Counted from the first letter of the stretch, positions 41,436 through 50,846 are shown. The stretch is 64,000 nucleotides of DNA from Sphingobacteriales bacterium (GCA_016711295.1 JADJTE010000001.1:372001-436000), one strand, 5' to 3'. Translations and numbers: made by a program. The notes: generated by a model not told the origin, from the sequence alone.

Positions 41436-41858
41436 CTATACAAACAAAGTTAGCGTTTGCTCGGCGTAGTTGATAATGGCATTGAATTGCCGCAATATGT
41501 CGTTGCCAATAACGCCGTCAATAGAGTTTGTGCCTTGTAACAACAAAATTTCGTTGACATGTGTTAGGTCGATGGCAGCTACGGGGCGTGCTTCGAGCAA
41601 AAAATCGCCTATATACAATCGTTCGATAGTGGTTTCGTATCGGGCAATGGTGCTATTGCCCACCCCGCTCGCCAATTCGTCGGAAAGGGTCAGGGGCAAC
41701 ACCTTGTTTTCGGCACTTTGTAGGTCAATACAAGTATAATTAGCTCCCGTATCGATAATCCATAGGGCTTCGTAATTATTGAGGTTGCCTTTCACAAGTA
41801 GGTGTCCTGTGGGCGAGAATGTCCATAAAATGGTGCGTTGGACTTGGATTTGGCTCAT
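41436..41858 (-). CDS. Retropepsin-like aspartic protease
   Basis: 140 residues from ATG 41858 (MSQIQVQRT). The frame extends to 41915 but that part is unrelated. The active-site motif IIDTGANYTCI (DTG at 36-38) and the later GVIGNDILRQF loop are the two hallmarks of single-domain clan AA proteases, which dimerise like retroviral proteases. There is no signal peptide or membrane helix, so it is probably cytoplasmic or exported by an unrecognised route. It lies 105 bp upstream of the M4 protease gene on the same strand. Substrate unknown. Confidence 0.8.
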   Translation of the reverse strand: MSQIQVQRTILWTFSPTGHLLVKGNLNNYEALWIIDTGANYTCIDLQSAENKVLPLTLSDELASGVGNSTIARYETTIERLYIGDFLLEARPVAAIDLTHVNEILLLQGTNSIDGVIGNDILRQFNAIINYAEQTLTLFV

Positions 41859-42225
41859 ACTTTTCGGTAGATGGGCGGTAATTATGTAATGACACTTTGA
41901 AATATGATTGTGCAAGAAAAAGTCAAGTTTTTTTCAAAATGCTTTTTTCGGCGTAACTTTACGGTTATTTTCAGCGGTATGCAATTGGGTTTCAAAACAA
42001 AGGAATAACGATATACGTTCATACTATTTATTTTGTTGTTTATTTTTTTGATTATCAGTACATTATTAGCTAACACTGCCTTGATTTTGGTTCTATTGGC
42101 GGCATGTTCTGTTTGTGCATAAATTGGCATTTCGGTAGAATTGTAATCTTTTCATCAAATTTTGCAGCAAGGTAGCTACAAATTCGACAAAAAGATAGTA
42201 CCTTTGCGCGAAACTCTTTCGTCCG
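41859..42225. promoter_or_regulatory. Divergent intergenic region with -7 box TACCTTTG at 42199-42206
   Basis: No convincing gene in this 367-bp spacer. An 82-residue minus-strand frame (41882-42130) has no recognisable features. TACCTTTG at 42199-42206 lies 19 bp before the DsbD-N gene and is its likely promoter core. Confidence 0.5.
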
Positions 42226-42675
42226 ATGCATTCGTCCCGCTATTTTTTATGCCTTTTGTTGCTTTGTGCCTTGTCCTTGCTTTCTTGGACAAACGACGAC
42301 ACAAGCAACCCCGTTCGCTGGGTGTTTGCGGCTAAACCCGTCAAGCCCAATGAGTTTATGCTCATTTTTGAGGCAAAGGTGGCGAATAATTGGTATTTGT
42401 ACTCCCAAGAGGTAATGGACGAAGCATTGCCTACTGTTTTTTATTTTTTACCCAACGAATCGATAGAATTTACGGCTCAAACGATGGAAGAAATAGGCGA
42501 ACCTGTGCAGGTAAAGGCGGGTAAAGCCTATAAAAATCAAGTTAGATTTACAACGTATGTTCGGCTCAAATCCGAGCAAGCACAACTACGCGGCTATGTC
42601 AATTATATGACATGCGACAGCGAAAAATGCTTGCCTCCCCAAGATGTGCCGTTCGAGTTTGTGTTTAGCCACTAA
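42226..42675 (+). CDS. Free-standing DsbD N-terminal-type (DsbD-alpha-like) domain protein
   Basis: 149 residues: a signal peptide (about 1-22), then one immunoglobulin-like domain resembling the N-terminal domain of DsbD. It includes NNWYLYSQEV, a middle GKAYKNQVRFTT and the cysteine pair MTCDSEKCLPP (CX4C). In DsbD the corresponding domain passes electrons to periplasmic partners. Here the membrane and thioredoxin domains are missing, so the electron donor must be another protein. It is followed 201 bp later by a related two-domain protein; the pair appears to be a gene duplication. Confidence 0.8.
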   Translation: MHSSRYFLCLLLLCALSLLSWTNDDTSNPVRWVFAAKPVKPNEFMLIFEAKVANNWYLYSQEVMDEALPTVFYFLPNESIEFTAQTMEEIGEPVQVKAGKAYKNQVRFTTYVRLKSEQAQLRGYVNYMTCDSEKCLPPQDVPFEFVFSH

Positions 42676-42876
42676 GCAGATTAAAGCAGCCCTTAGCTTT
42701 TCTGTATTTTTTTTATCCTTTCACCAGTCTAATTATCGTTTTGCAGCAGACAATAGCTTTCAATACTTAATTATTGCTTGCAGTTCCTGCCGCAGACCTA
42801 TTTTTACGATTTAGCACCACTCAACACCGCTATAGCGTATAGGTTGCCTCGATACCTGACTAAAACCCTATTCTTT

Positions 42877-44235
42877 ATGAGAAGACTCGCCGCACTGTTG
42901 CTATTTGTATGCTCATGCAGCGTATTAGCTCAAAAATCCCCGGTTGATTGGCAGTTTCATGCACAGGAGCTAACCAACAACGAGTTTTTAATATACTGCA
43001 AAGCCAAATTAGTTAAGGATTGGTATATATACTCTCAGGATATTGAGGGTACACCACCCATACCGACCTCTATACACCTAAGCCCTAATAGTGATTTCAA
43101 ATTGCTGGGCGGTATAGAAGAGAAAGGCGTTTTGATAGACGAATATGACGAGGCATTAGACAAAAACGTAAAAAAATATGCCAATCAAGTATCGTTTATC
43201 GCCAAAGTAAAAACAAGCCAACCCGTAGTGTTGATAGATGGTTTTGTAGAATATATGACTTGCGACCATGAGAAATGTTTGCCTCCCGCCAAGCGCAATT
43301 TCCAATTCAAATTGCAAGCCACGCGCAGCGAACAACTCGCTATCCGAAAAAGCACGAATACTACGGTTGCATCGGCACGCAAATATACTGCCGAAACCTA
43401 TACGTCGCCCGACCGAAATATCAATATTCCGCAGCCCGCTGCTATCGAGTTGTCGTCAGGAGGTGCGCAATCGGACGAGGCAAAACCGAGTACTTACAGC
43501 AATACGCCTGACCGCATCATATCTAATGCCGAGCGCACAACAGTACTCGAAAACAGCAACAATATGGTTGCCGCCAATGTGATGGCTTATTTTGCCAAAG
43601 GACGCGAAATGAAACAACAACAATTGTTAGCCGAACAACGCGCCCAAGAAAAAGCCGAACAATTAGCTGCCGCACAAGAGGCTGCACGCATAGCCGCCGA
43701 AGAGAAAGCGAAGCGAGCCATTATTACCGACGCCCCCGTAGATTGGACTTTCTATATGAATAGCCTCGGCGAAGGTGTGTATGAAATGGTAGCCAACGTA
43801 AAAATTGCCGAGAATTGGTATATTTACTCCAAAAACAATACTGGTGACGCGCCTTTTGCCCTCCAATTCGAGTTTGCACCTAATGATAAGGTCGAATATG
43901 CCGAGTTAGGCGTACAAGAAATTGGGCAGTTGCGCAGCGAATATGACGCGCTTTTTGACAAGCAAGTTAATCGCTATGCCAACGAAATTACGTTCAAACG
44001 CCAAGTCAAATTTTTGGATAACGTGCCCGTTCATGGCAGTGTTCGATTTATGTGTGCCGATGCCGAACAATACTTAATGCCTACCGAGGTACAATTTACG
44101 TTCAATGATGCGCAGAATGTCGTATTGCCCACTAAAAAATCGATGGCAGGCTGGTGGGTTGCCGCAGTAGTAGCTGCTTTGGCGGCAATAGCAGTTGGTC
44201 AAGTGCGCAAAATTTGGACTAAAAAACAAGCCTAA
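42877..44235 (+). CDS. Protein with two DsbD-N-type domains and C-terminal membrane anchor
   Basis: About 452 residues from ATG 42877 (MRRLAALLLF signal peptide); the frame begins upstream, but only this start gives a proper signal. Domain 1 resembles the preceding protein, with KDWYIYSQ and the CX4C pair MTCDHEKCLPP. A linker with a coiled-coil-like Ala/Glu/Gln/Lys stretch (near 43600-43720) leads to domain 2 (ENWYIYSKNN), where the second cysteine is lost (FMCADAEQYLMP). A membrane helix (GWWVAAVVAALAAIAVG) and a short basic tail end the protein, so it is anchored by its C-terminus. Domain 1 could be redox active and domain 2 structural or substrate-binding. Confidence 0.8.
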   Translation: MRRLAALLLFVCSCSVLAQKSPVDWQFHAQELTNNEFLIYCKAKLVKDWYIYSQDIEGTPPIPTSIHLSPNSDFKLLGGIEEKGVLIDEYDEALDKNVKKYANQVSFIAKVKTSQPVVLIDGFVEYMTCDHEKCLPPAKRNFQFKLQATRSEQLAIRKSTNTTVASARKYTAETYTSPDRNINIPQPAAIELSSGGAQSDEAKPSTYSNTPDRIISNAERTTVLENSNNMVAANVMAYFAKGREMKQQQLLAEQRAQEKAEQLAAAQEAARIAAEEKAKRAIITDAPVDWTFYMNSLGEGVYEMVANVKIAENWYIYSKNNTGDAPFALQFEFAPNDKVEYAELGVQEIGQLRSEYDALFDKQVNRYANEITFKRQVKFLDNVPVHGSVRFMCADAEQYLMPTEVQFTFNDAQNVVLPTKKSMAGWWVAAVVAALAAIAVGQVRKIWTKKQA

Positions 44236-44333
44236 ATTTATAGGGCAATAGTGCTTGTCATTGTTGTTCATTATCGGCTAACTTGAACTATTTAAACATC
44301 TTTTATCAGCTAAAAAATAGCTAAAAAACCAAC

Positions 44334-44379
44334 ACAACCTGTAAGGCTTTTCTGAAACCTTACAGGTTGTATTCCTTTT
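44334..44379 (+). terminator. Hairpin terminator after the DsbD-N genes
   Basis: ACAACCTGTAAGG pairs with CCTTACAGGTTGT (13 bp, 11-base loop), followed by ATTCCTTTT. Confidence 0.75.
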
Positions 44380-44413
44380 AAAAATACCCATTCCGCATAT
44401 CTAAGCTCGTTTT

Positions 44414-44526
44414 TTAACTATTTAGCCTTGTAGGGGGAACTAACCGAATATGCAGCGATGTCAGGCATTATTAGATAAGTATTGCTCATTACCCCATACC
44501 CAAAACCCTATACCCTAAATAGTTGC
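44414..44526. mobile_element. Element C, copy 4, 113 bp (internal deletion)
   Basis: The ends are TTAACTATTTAGCC and CCCTAAATAGTTGC, with the 8-bp duplication CTCGTTTT at 44406-44413 and 44527-44534. It lacks about 20 bp of the left interior relative to copy 3. It ends 31 bp before the start of the DUF4290 gene. Confidence 0.82.
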
Positions 44527-44557
44527 CTCGTTTTTTAACCACTATTTGCCCAATATT

Positions 44558-45412
44558 ATGATCCCGCGTCTATATTACAATACCCAACATGCCAAAATTC
44601 TGTTCAAAGAATACGGACGTGGCGTGCAAGATATGGTCTCTTATGCCTTGACTATCGACGACCGCCAAAAGCGCAACCGCGTAGCACAAGCTATTGTCAA
44701 GGTGATGGGCGAGCTACAACCAGCACAAAACAAAAAAAATCCTGCCTTTCAGCATAAACTGTGGGATCACCTGCATATCATTGCCAATTTTGAATTGGAC
44801 GTGGATAGTCCATTTCCCAAACCGAGACCCGAAGATTTACACCACCCACTACACGCCGTTAGCTATCCGCGCCTCCATATTCAACAGAAACACTATGGCA
44901 GGCATCTCGAAATACTCATCCAACGCGCCATTGCAATGACCGAAACGGACAAAAAGGCGGCTATGGTGCGCGTTATTGCGCATTATATGAAGATGGTACA
45001 CCGCAATTTGAACAATGAAATAGTGAGCGACGAAACCGTGCGGCGCGACTTGCGCAGCCTGTCTAAAGGTGCGCTTGATATAAGTTTGAACGATAGTAGC
45101 ACCTTGGTAGTCGAATTAGACCCACTCGCACCCACCAAGCGCAAACGCAAACGTTCGCGCAATAAATCAAGAGGTCAGGAAGAACAAAGCCATACTACAA
45201 ACAGCAATAATCATACATCCCAAAAACAACAAGTATCCAATACACACAGAAATACGCCTCAAAAGCACTCCCAAACACCTACTAATAAGCACCACTCACA
45301 CAAACAACAACAACAACATACGCGCCCCCAAAATCCTGCCCCACCTGCTATTGAAAGCCCTAACGAGGGTGGCGGCAAACGCAAACGAAATAGAAATAGA
45401 AAAAAGAAATAA
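44558..45412 (+). CDS. DUF4290-domain protein with basic, Gln/His-rich tail
   Basis: About 284 residues from ATG 44558; an upstream TTG at 44546 would add four residues. The N-terminal 180 residues match the Bacteroidota-specific DUF4290 family (YGRGVQDMVSYALTI, HYGRHLEILI, MVRVIAHYMKMVH). The remaining 100 residues are disordered: a Lys/Arg cluster, then Asn/Gln/His-rich sequence and a final Arg/Lys-rich end. Function is unknown; the basic tail suggests nucleic-acid or membrane contact. It precedes murA closely, an arrangement familiar from Bacteroidota genomes. Element C4 sits in its leader. Confidence 0.82.
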   Translation: MIPRLYYNTQHAKILFKEYGRGVQDMVSYALTIDDRQKRNRVAQAIVKVMGELQPAQNKKNPAFQHKLWDHLHIIANFELDVDSPFPKPRPEDLHHPLHAVSYPRLHIQQKHYGRHLEILIQRAIAMTETDKKAAMVRVIAHYMKMVHRNLNNEIVSDETVRRDLRSLSKGALDISLNDSSTLVVELDPLAPTKRKRKRSRNKSRGQEEQSHTTNSNNHTSQKQQVSNTHRNTPQKHSQTPTNKHHSHKQQQQHTRPQNPAPPAIESPNEGGGKRKRNRNRKKK

Positions 45413-45428
45413 TCCCCACTCCTACCAT

Positions 45429-46739
45429 ATGCAACAAAATGCCTTTGAAATTATAGGCGGTAAGCCCCTAAATGGCACTTTCGTACCACAAGGTGCTAAA
45501 AATGAAGCCTTGCAGATATTATGTGCTACCTTACTAACCGACCAGGTTGTTACGATAGAAAATGTCCCCGATATACACGATGTCAATAAATTGATCGATA
45601 TTTTGCGCGATTTGGGCGTAAAAGTAAATCGTCTTGATGCCCATAGCTATACTTTCCAAGCCGATGCTGTACGCCTCGATTATCTGCATAGTAGTGCTTT
45701 TGCGCAGCAAACGGGCAAATTGCGCGGTTCGGTAATGCTCGTGGGGGCACTGCTGGCGCGTTTTAAGCAAGCCTATTTGCCTCGTCCGGGTGGTGACAAA
45801 ATAGGTCGCCGGCGCTTAGATACCCACTTCTTGGGTTTGCAAATGCTGGGCGCAAAATTTTATTATAACGATGACGATAATACATTTCGGATTGCTGCCG
45901 ACCAACTTAAAGGCACCTATATACTGCTCGAAGAGGCATCGGTGACAGGCACTGCCAATGTGCTAATGGCTGCTGTACTTGCCGAAGGCACTACTACTAT
46001 ATATAATGCCGCCTGCGAACCCTACGTACAGCAGTTATGTCGTATGCTGGTAAGTATGGGTGCGCAAATCAGCGGTATAGGCTCTAATTTGCTCACTATT
46101 GTGGGTGTCTCCGAGTTGGGGGGCTGTACGCACCGTTTGCTGCCCGATATGATAGAAATAGGCAGTTTTATCGGTTTGGCTGCCCTTACGCAATCCGATA
46201 TTAGGATTAAAGATGCGCGGGTTGACCAATTGGGCATTATTCCGACTGTATTTGCCAAATTGGGCGTTCAGTTCAACATTATTGGCGATGATATACATGT
46301 GCCTGCGCAAGAACGCTACGAAATTCAAAAATTCATTGATGGTTCTGTTCTCAATATTTACGATGCGCCTTGGCCTGGCTTCACGCCCGATTTGTTGAGT
46401 ATTCTGCTCGTAGTGGCTACCCAAGCCAAGGGTAGTGTATTGATACACCAAAAAATGTTCGAGAGTCGCTTGTTTTTTGTCGATAAATTGATAGATATGG
46501 GTGCGCAAATTATCTTGTGCGACCCCCACCGCGCTGTTGTCATTGGCATAGACCGCCAATATCCGCTTCGTGGCATCCAGATGGCGTCGCCCGACATTAG
46601 GGCAGGAGTTGCCTTGTTAATGGCTGCTTTGTCGGCACAGGGGCGCAGCGTCATTAGCCAAATAGACCAGATAGACCGAGGTTATCAATATATTGATGAG
46701 CGCTTGCGGCAATTAGGTGCTGATATTAAGCGTATTTAA
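45429..46739 (+). CDS. murA: UDP-N-acetylglucosamine 1-carboxyvinyltransferase
   Basis: 436 residues from ATG 45429 (MQQNAFEIIGG). It carries out the first committed step of peptidoglycan synthesis: transfer of enolpyruvate from PEP to UDP-GlcNAc, in the cytoplasm. The inverse alpha/beta barrel pattern is clear (GAKNEALQI, GSVMLVGALLAR, GTANVLMAAVLAEG, PDIRAGVALLMAA). The active-site loop reads RPGGDKIGRRRLDTH, so the usual catalytic cysteine is an aspartate (D123). This substitution is known to give fosfomycin insensitivity in other MurA enzymes. It lies 16 bp after the DUF4290 gene. The frame is intact. Confidence 0.93.
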   Translation: MQQNAFEIIGGKPLNGTFVPQGAKNEALQILCATLLTDQVVTIENVPDIHDVNKLIDILRDLGVKVNRLDAHSYTFQADAVRLDYLHSSAFAQQTGKLRGSVMLVGALLARFKQAYLPRPGGDKIGRRRLDTHFLGLQMLGAKFYYNDDDNTFRIAADQLKGTYILLEEASVTGTANVLMAAVLAEGTTTIYNAACEPYVQQLCRMLVSMGAQISGIGSNLLTIVGVSELGGCTHRLLPDMIEIGSFIGLAALTQSDIRIKDARVDQLGIIPTVFAKLGVQFNIIGDDIHVPAQERYEIQKFIDGSVLNIYDAPWPGFTPDLLSILLVVATQAKGSVLIHQKMFESRLFFVDKLIDMGAQIILCDPHRAVVIGIDRQYPLRGIQMASPDIRAGVALLMAALSAQGRSVISQIDQIDRGYQYIDERLRQLGADIKRI

Positions 46740-46763
46740 TCTGTTTTTATATCGCCATTATCT

Positions 46764-48584
46764 ATGTTTGCTGTCATCTGCGTTTTTTTGCTCGTAGGTA
46801 TCATATCGCTTGGTTTTGGTGCAATGCTCCTACATAGTTTGGTCGGTGTCGGACTTATACAGTCTAATACCGCCGATAAGCCCCACGCTGCAGAGTTGTT
46901 GTTGGCTGGTATGTGCGTATGGAGTAGTTGCCTCAATATATGGTCTTTACTGGGCGCAGTCGATAGTAGGGCTATGGCAATAAGCCTTTTGGTGGTAGCC
47001 GTTTATGCAGCACGTTATGGTAGGCACTGGGCAGATAAGGCATTATTGCCTTTTTATAGCTTATTTTGGCGCGACAATAAGCGTTGTTGTATTGTCCTAT
47101 TGGGCGTTTGTCTATTGTTATGTGCTGTCATACCGCCCAATAACTACGATACGGGCTTATACCATTTGCCTGCTATCCGTTGGATAGAGCAATATGCCGT
47201 TGTGCCAGGTTTGGGCAATTTGCATGGGCGATTTGCCTTTAATCCTGCTATATTTACCCTTAGCGCGGCTATTAATGGCAGGGATATTTGGGGTACACCT
47301 GCTTTTGTGCTTAATAGCGTGTTGTTATTTGTGTTTTTGGGTTGGTTGATTGGGGAAATCTCCCGCAGCGCATCTGCTAACAAGACATTGTTATATGGTA
47401 TTATCGCCGCTATTTGCTTAGTAGAATATGTGATGCAAGTCTCGTCTCCTACGCCCGATATTGCGGGTACTGTGCTGACGTGTTTTGTGTTGCTGCGCCT
47501 TTGGGAGTTCCAGCAAACTTCTGCCGATAGCACCGTCATAACCGATTGGCAAAATTATGTGTTGTTAGTCGTTATTGCGCTGTACGCCTTAGTGACGAAA
47601 TTGAGTACTGCCCCTATTTTGTTGTCGATACCTTATATTTTGTGGCTGTGCCGCCGCACCCTTTCGGCTCGATTGTGGGCAACGGCTGTTTTGTTAGGTT
47701 TGCTGGTTGTTGCGCCTTGGTTAATGCGCAATTATTTTTTGTCGGGTTATTTAGCCTACCCGCTGCCGATTGATTTATGGTCGCCTGATTGGAAAATACC
47801 GCTTGAAAACGCCATAGACGAACGCAATTGGATATATAGTTGGGCGCGGCTACCCAACCGCCCTTGGCAGGAGGTATTGGCAATGCCTTATAGCGTATGG
47901 CTACCGCTTTGGTTTGGGCAGCTATCTTTTATCCAGCAATTTATTTGCATTGGCTTATTCGTCCTATCCCCCTTGGTGGTGGTTCTATTCGCCTTGTTGC
48001 GTCTTAATACGATTAGGCAATTAGTGCGCCAGCCCGATGCCCTGCGCTATATACGTGCGCAATGGGTATTTGTTTGGGCAATTGCCTACTGCGGCTGCAT
48101 TTATTGGTTTTTTACGGCACCTGCGTTTCGGTTTGGAAGTGCATTTATTTGGTTGGCATTCTTAGTGCCTATTTTGGCTTTGCCTCTTTATCAGTTTCTA
48201 CCCATAAAGCAAAATTACTATCGCACTTTCGCATTGGGGCTTATTTGTATAGTGATGGGCTATTTTTGTGCCAATGCTACGCGCCAACTATTGGGTTATT
48301 TTTCATGGTCTACGGGTGCTGCGCGTGTGCAAGCCTACGCGCCTACTGACTATTTATTTGCCCCTTTACTCATAGAGCCTGTGGGTTGGAAAGCCAATTT
48401 ATCGTATCAAACGCATCATATAGGCAAAATAATAGTACTCACTCCTTCGGGCGACAATCGTTGTTTTGATAGTGGTTTGCCTTGTACGCCTGTCCTAAAT
48501 CCTACTTTGCAATTGCGAGGTAGTTCGATAGATGAAGGGTTTCGGGTATCGAAGCCGCATCTGATGCAGTTGAGCGATTTTTGA
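46764..48584 (+). CDS. Large polytopic membrane protein, unknown function
   Basis: 606 residues with about 12-13 hydrophobic segments, an NNYDTGLYHLPAIRW motif after the first third, and a soluble C-terminal end. The acidic/His/Tyr loop following two membrane helices resembles the first periplasmic loop of GT-C type glycosyltransferases or related envelope polymer proteins, but I cannot assign a family with certainty. It lies 24 bp after murA on the same strand, which suggests co-transcription and perhaps an envelope role. The frame is intact. Confidence 0.65.
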   Translation: MFAVICVFLLVGIISLGFGAMLLHSLVGVGLIQSNTADKPHAAELLLAGMCVWSSCLNIWSLLGAVDSRAMAISLLVVAVYAARYGRHWADKALLPFYSLFWRDNKRCCIVLLGVCLLLCAVIPPNNYDTGLYHLPAIRWIEQYAVVPGLGNLHGRFAFNPAIFTLSAAINGRDIWGTPAFVLNSVLLFVFLGWLIGEISRSASANKTLLYGIIAAICLVEYVMQVSSPTPDIAGTVLTCFVLLRLWEFQQTSADSTVITDWQNYVLLVVIALYALVTKLSTAPILLSIPYILWLCRRTLSARLWATAVLLGLLVVAPWLMRNYFLSGYLAYPLPIDLWSPDWKIPLENAIDERNWIYSWARLPNRPWQEVLAMPYSVWLPLWFGQLSFIQQFICIGLFVLSPLVVVLFALLRLNTIRQLVRQPDALRYIRAQWVFVWAIAYCGCIYWFFTAPAFRFGSAFIWLAFLVPILALPLYQFLPIKQNYYRTFALGLICIVMGYFCANATRQLLGYFSWSTGAARVQAYAPTDYLFAPLLIEPVGWKANLSYQTHHIGKIIVLTPSGDNRCFDSGLPCTPVLNPTLQLRGSSIDEGFRVSKPHLMQLSDF

Positions 48585-48750
48585 GAAATAATCAACAGTT
48601 TAAACACATGTTTTATGTGCGATAGTTATCAATTAATGGTTTTTTACCTGAGAATAGTACAAAAACCACTACCTCGCCATTGCGTGAGGCATAGCTTCGC
48701 TTTGCACATTGGCGGGCTAATGCGCTTCAAACCATACAGTATATGTATTT

Positions 48751-49158
48751 TTATTTCATGTATGATTGCAGAATAATAGTGGCACTCACTTCGTCCAATA
48801 AGGCTTTATTTTGGCGTTGTTTTTTTCTTGCCCCGCTCATCACGAGGCTTTGGGCAGCAATTTTAGACGTAAAACGCTCATCGATGCGATGTATCGGTAT
48901 GTGGGGATATAGTTGGGCTAACTGCGCCACAAAAGCATGCACGGCATCGGCTATTTCGGCGGGCGTATTGTCGAGGTTGCGTGGGTCGCCGACGACAAAA
49001 GTGACAACGTTTTCTTGGCTTAGGTATCGCTTTATGAAGTCGAATAATTGGTCGGTGGCGACAGTTGTTAGCCCGTTAGCGATAATTTGTAGGGGGTCGG
49101 AAACGGCTATGCCGGTGCGTTTCAAACCGTAGTCGAAAGCCATAATTCGTCCGTTCAT
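48751..49158 (-). CDS. ruvX: Putative pre-16S rRNA nuclease / Holliday junction resolvase-like YqgF
   Basis: 135 residues with an RNase H-like fold. The catalytic acidic residue lies in MAFDYGLKRTGIAVSD; VVGDPRNLDNTPAE and the IHRIDERFTSKIAAQ motif are intact, as is the final DEVSATIILQSYM. The YqgF/RuvX family matures the 5' end of 16S rRNA. The length is normal. A minus-strand TATCTTTG core at 49182-49189 lies 23 bp upstream of the start. Confidence 0.92.
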   Translation of the reverse strand: MNGRIMAFDYGLKRTGIAVSDPLQIIANGLTTVATDQLFDFIKRYLSQENVVTFVVGDPRNLDNTPAEIADAVHAFVAQLAQLYPHIPIHRIDERFTSKIAAQSLVMSGARKKQRQNKALLDEVSATIILQSYMK

Positions 49159-49181
49159 GGGTGTATGTGCTTGTTTATCGG

Positions 49182-49189
49182 CAAAGATA
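49182..49189 (-). promoter_or_regulatory. -7 box (TATCTTTG) for ruvX
   Basis: TAnnTTTG core on the minus strand, 23 bp from the ruvX start codon. Confidence 0.5.
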
Positions 49190-49374
49190 GCGTAAATTTG
49201 GGCTTCAAAATATAGATACGTAACTTTTTAGTGCCTTGGGCTGTTATTAATCATATTTTGTCCTTACTTTTGCTGTTTGAAAACAGCATTCCCGCTTTGC
49301 GGATACTATCAAGCAATACTTGGATAAAAATGCTGTTTTTGAGTATCACTAACCATTAATTAACAAATAAATAT

Positions 49375-49986
49375 ATGGAAACCCCCACCCGTTTAGTCAG
49401 CATCTATACCGAAGCGACCCCGAACCCCGAAACGATGAAATTTGTACTCAACAAGATGTTGTTTGCCCAAAATAGTGCCGATTTTCCGACCCGCGAGTCG
49501 GCAGAGGGTATATCGCCCATAGCCCTTGCGCTATATGACGAATTTGCATTTGTGAATGGCGTATTTATCATGAATAATTTTGTTACGGTTACAAAGAAAC
49601 CTAATTTTGAATGGTACGAAATTGTGGGCGAGGTGCGCGAGTTTATACGTGGCTATGTGAGCAATGGCGGCGAAATTGTGAACGAAGAGGTATGGCGCGA
49701 ACAATTAGCCCAAACACCGGGCGGCGACCCCAATGCCATTCATGCCGACGATGATGTAATAGTTGCCAAAATCAAAGAAATACTGACCCGCTATGTGCAG
49801 CCCGCCGTAGAAGGCGACGGTGGTAGCATCGTGTTTCGCAGCTATCAAAATGGCTTGGTGACACTCGGAATGCAAGGCTCTTGTAGCGGCTGCCCTTCAT
49901 CGACCATTACGCTCAAAAGTGGCATAGAGGGCTTGCTCAAACGCATGGTGCCCGAAGTGCAATCCGTCGAAGCAGAGGCTATGTAG
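49375..49986 (+). CDS. NifU-family Fe-S scaffold/carrier (Nfu type)
   Basis: 203 residues. An N-terminal Nfu_N domain (YTEATPNPETMKFVLNK) is followed by a C-terminal NifU-like domain (VQPAVEGDGGSIVF) with the CXXC cluster ligand C170 and C173 in SCSGCPSST. Nfu proteins receive Fe-S clusters from the SUF machinery and pass them to client enzymes, for example 4Fe-4S subunits such as NuoI. It is cytoplasmic. The frame is intact and it stands alone on its strand. Confidence 0.92.
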   Translation: METPTRLVSIYTEATPNPETMKFVLNKMLFAQNSADFPTRESAEGISPIALALYDEFAFVNGVFIMNNFVTVTKKPNFEWYEIVGEVREFIRGYVSNGGEIVNEEVWREQLAQTPGGDPNAIHADDDVIVAKIKEILTRYVQPAVEGDGGSIVFRSYQNGLVTLGMQGSCSGCPSSTITLKSGIEGLLKRMVPEVQSVEAEAM

Positions 49987-50075
49987 CGGGCTAACTCAAA
50001 TATTTAGCACCCCAAAAATGGGCTGCATACCCCTGAAATCTTTGTAATTACTACAAATTTTCACTTCTCAAAACT

Positions 50076-50647
50076 ATGATACAAATAGGAACTTTTAATG
50101 TCAATACTTTCGTACAAGGCGACTGCATTGAGTTGCTCAAAAAGTTATCTAACGATTTGGTACTTGACCCATTTTCGGGAAGTGGAACAACTGCGGCAGT
50201 TGCAAAACGCTTAGGACGAAAATTTTTAGCATTTGAACGAGAATAATTTTATATCCAAGTTGCCAACGACAGACTCAAAAAAATTACGCCAATAGAAAAA
50301 CCTTTGTTGGAATACAAAATTGAAAAACGTAAGCCAAAAGTGAGTTATTTGGGCGTTGCCCTATCGGGTCGGGCTTTACGTTTCAATCTTTTTTGCGTTC
50401 CTCAAAAAAGGATTTCCACTTCAATCCCTAACGCAAAAAAAGCAGCATAAAGAATGGAAACTATTTACATAAAAATCAACATAAAAAAATAGATAAACGA
50501 ACCGATGAAATAAGAAATGAAGGTTTGTTTTTCTCATATATTGCAGAAGCAATAGGGTTGGAAAGAGGTCAAATTGTTGAAATTGACGAAAATAATTTTA
50601 AAAACGAAATTCAACGCTTAAATAAAAAATTCAATGACAAAAGTTGA
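50076..50647 (+). pseudogene. Remnant of a DNA methyltransferase
   Basis: The first 56 codons (50076-50246) join a VQGDCIELLKKL start directly to VLDPFSGSGTTAAVAKRL, skipping the catalytic DPPY-type centre, then hit a TAA inside what should be ERE(x)FYIQVANDRLKK. The same frame continues to 50450, where sequence from about 50344 becomes a GC-rich repeat unlike a methylase. A second frame (to 50647) encodes a C-terminal-looking piece (EGLFFSYIAEAIGLERGQIVEI). So an N6/N4 methylase was internally deleted and broken. Homopolymer errors alone cannot explain the missing centre. It is the modification half of the restriction locus that follows. Confidence 0.7.
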
Positions 50648-50668
50648 TGCTATAAGAAAAGTTATTGA

Positions 50669-50846
50669 CTGATGTTACGCAGAGGCATCTTTCCGCCAAT
50701 CGGTTTTTACCTGCCAAAAACGCCGGATTAGCCCCCTTAGACCCGCCACAGCGATTTTTGAGATAAAATTGGCTTTTCTATGCTATAAAAATGCCTCGTT
50801 TAAAGGTCGTTTAAACAGCATTTTAAGCTATGCTGCGTAACATGAG
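50669..50846. mobile_element. Element G, 178-bp MITE-like insertion
   Basis: The ends are CTGATGTTACGCAG and the complement of CTCATGTTACGCAG. A 7-bp duplication TTATTGA flanks it at 50662-50668 and 50847-50853. It is non-coding and interrupts the winged-helix/nuclease gene between the codons of VIED. Confidence 0.8.

Noticed and set aside
41882..42130. 82-residue minus-strand ORF upstream of the retropepsin-like gene
   Set aside because: No conserved motif, Lys/Asn-rich composition as expected of AT-rich spacer, and no supporting context.
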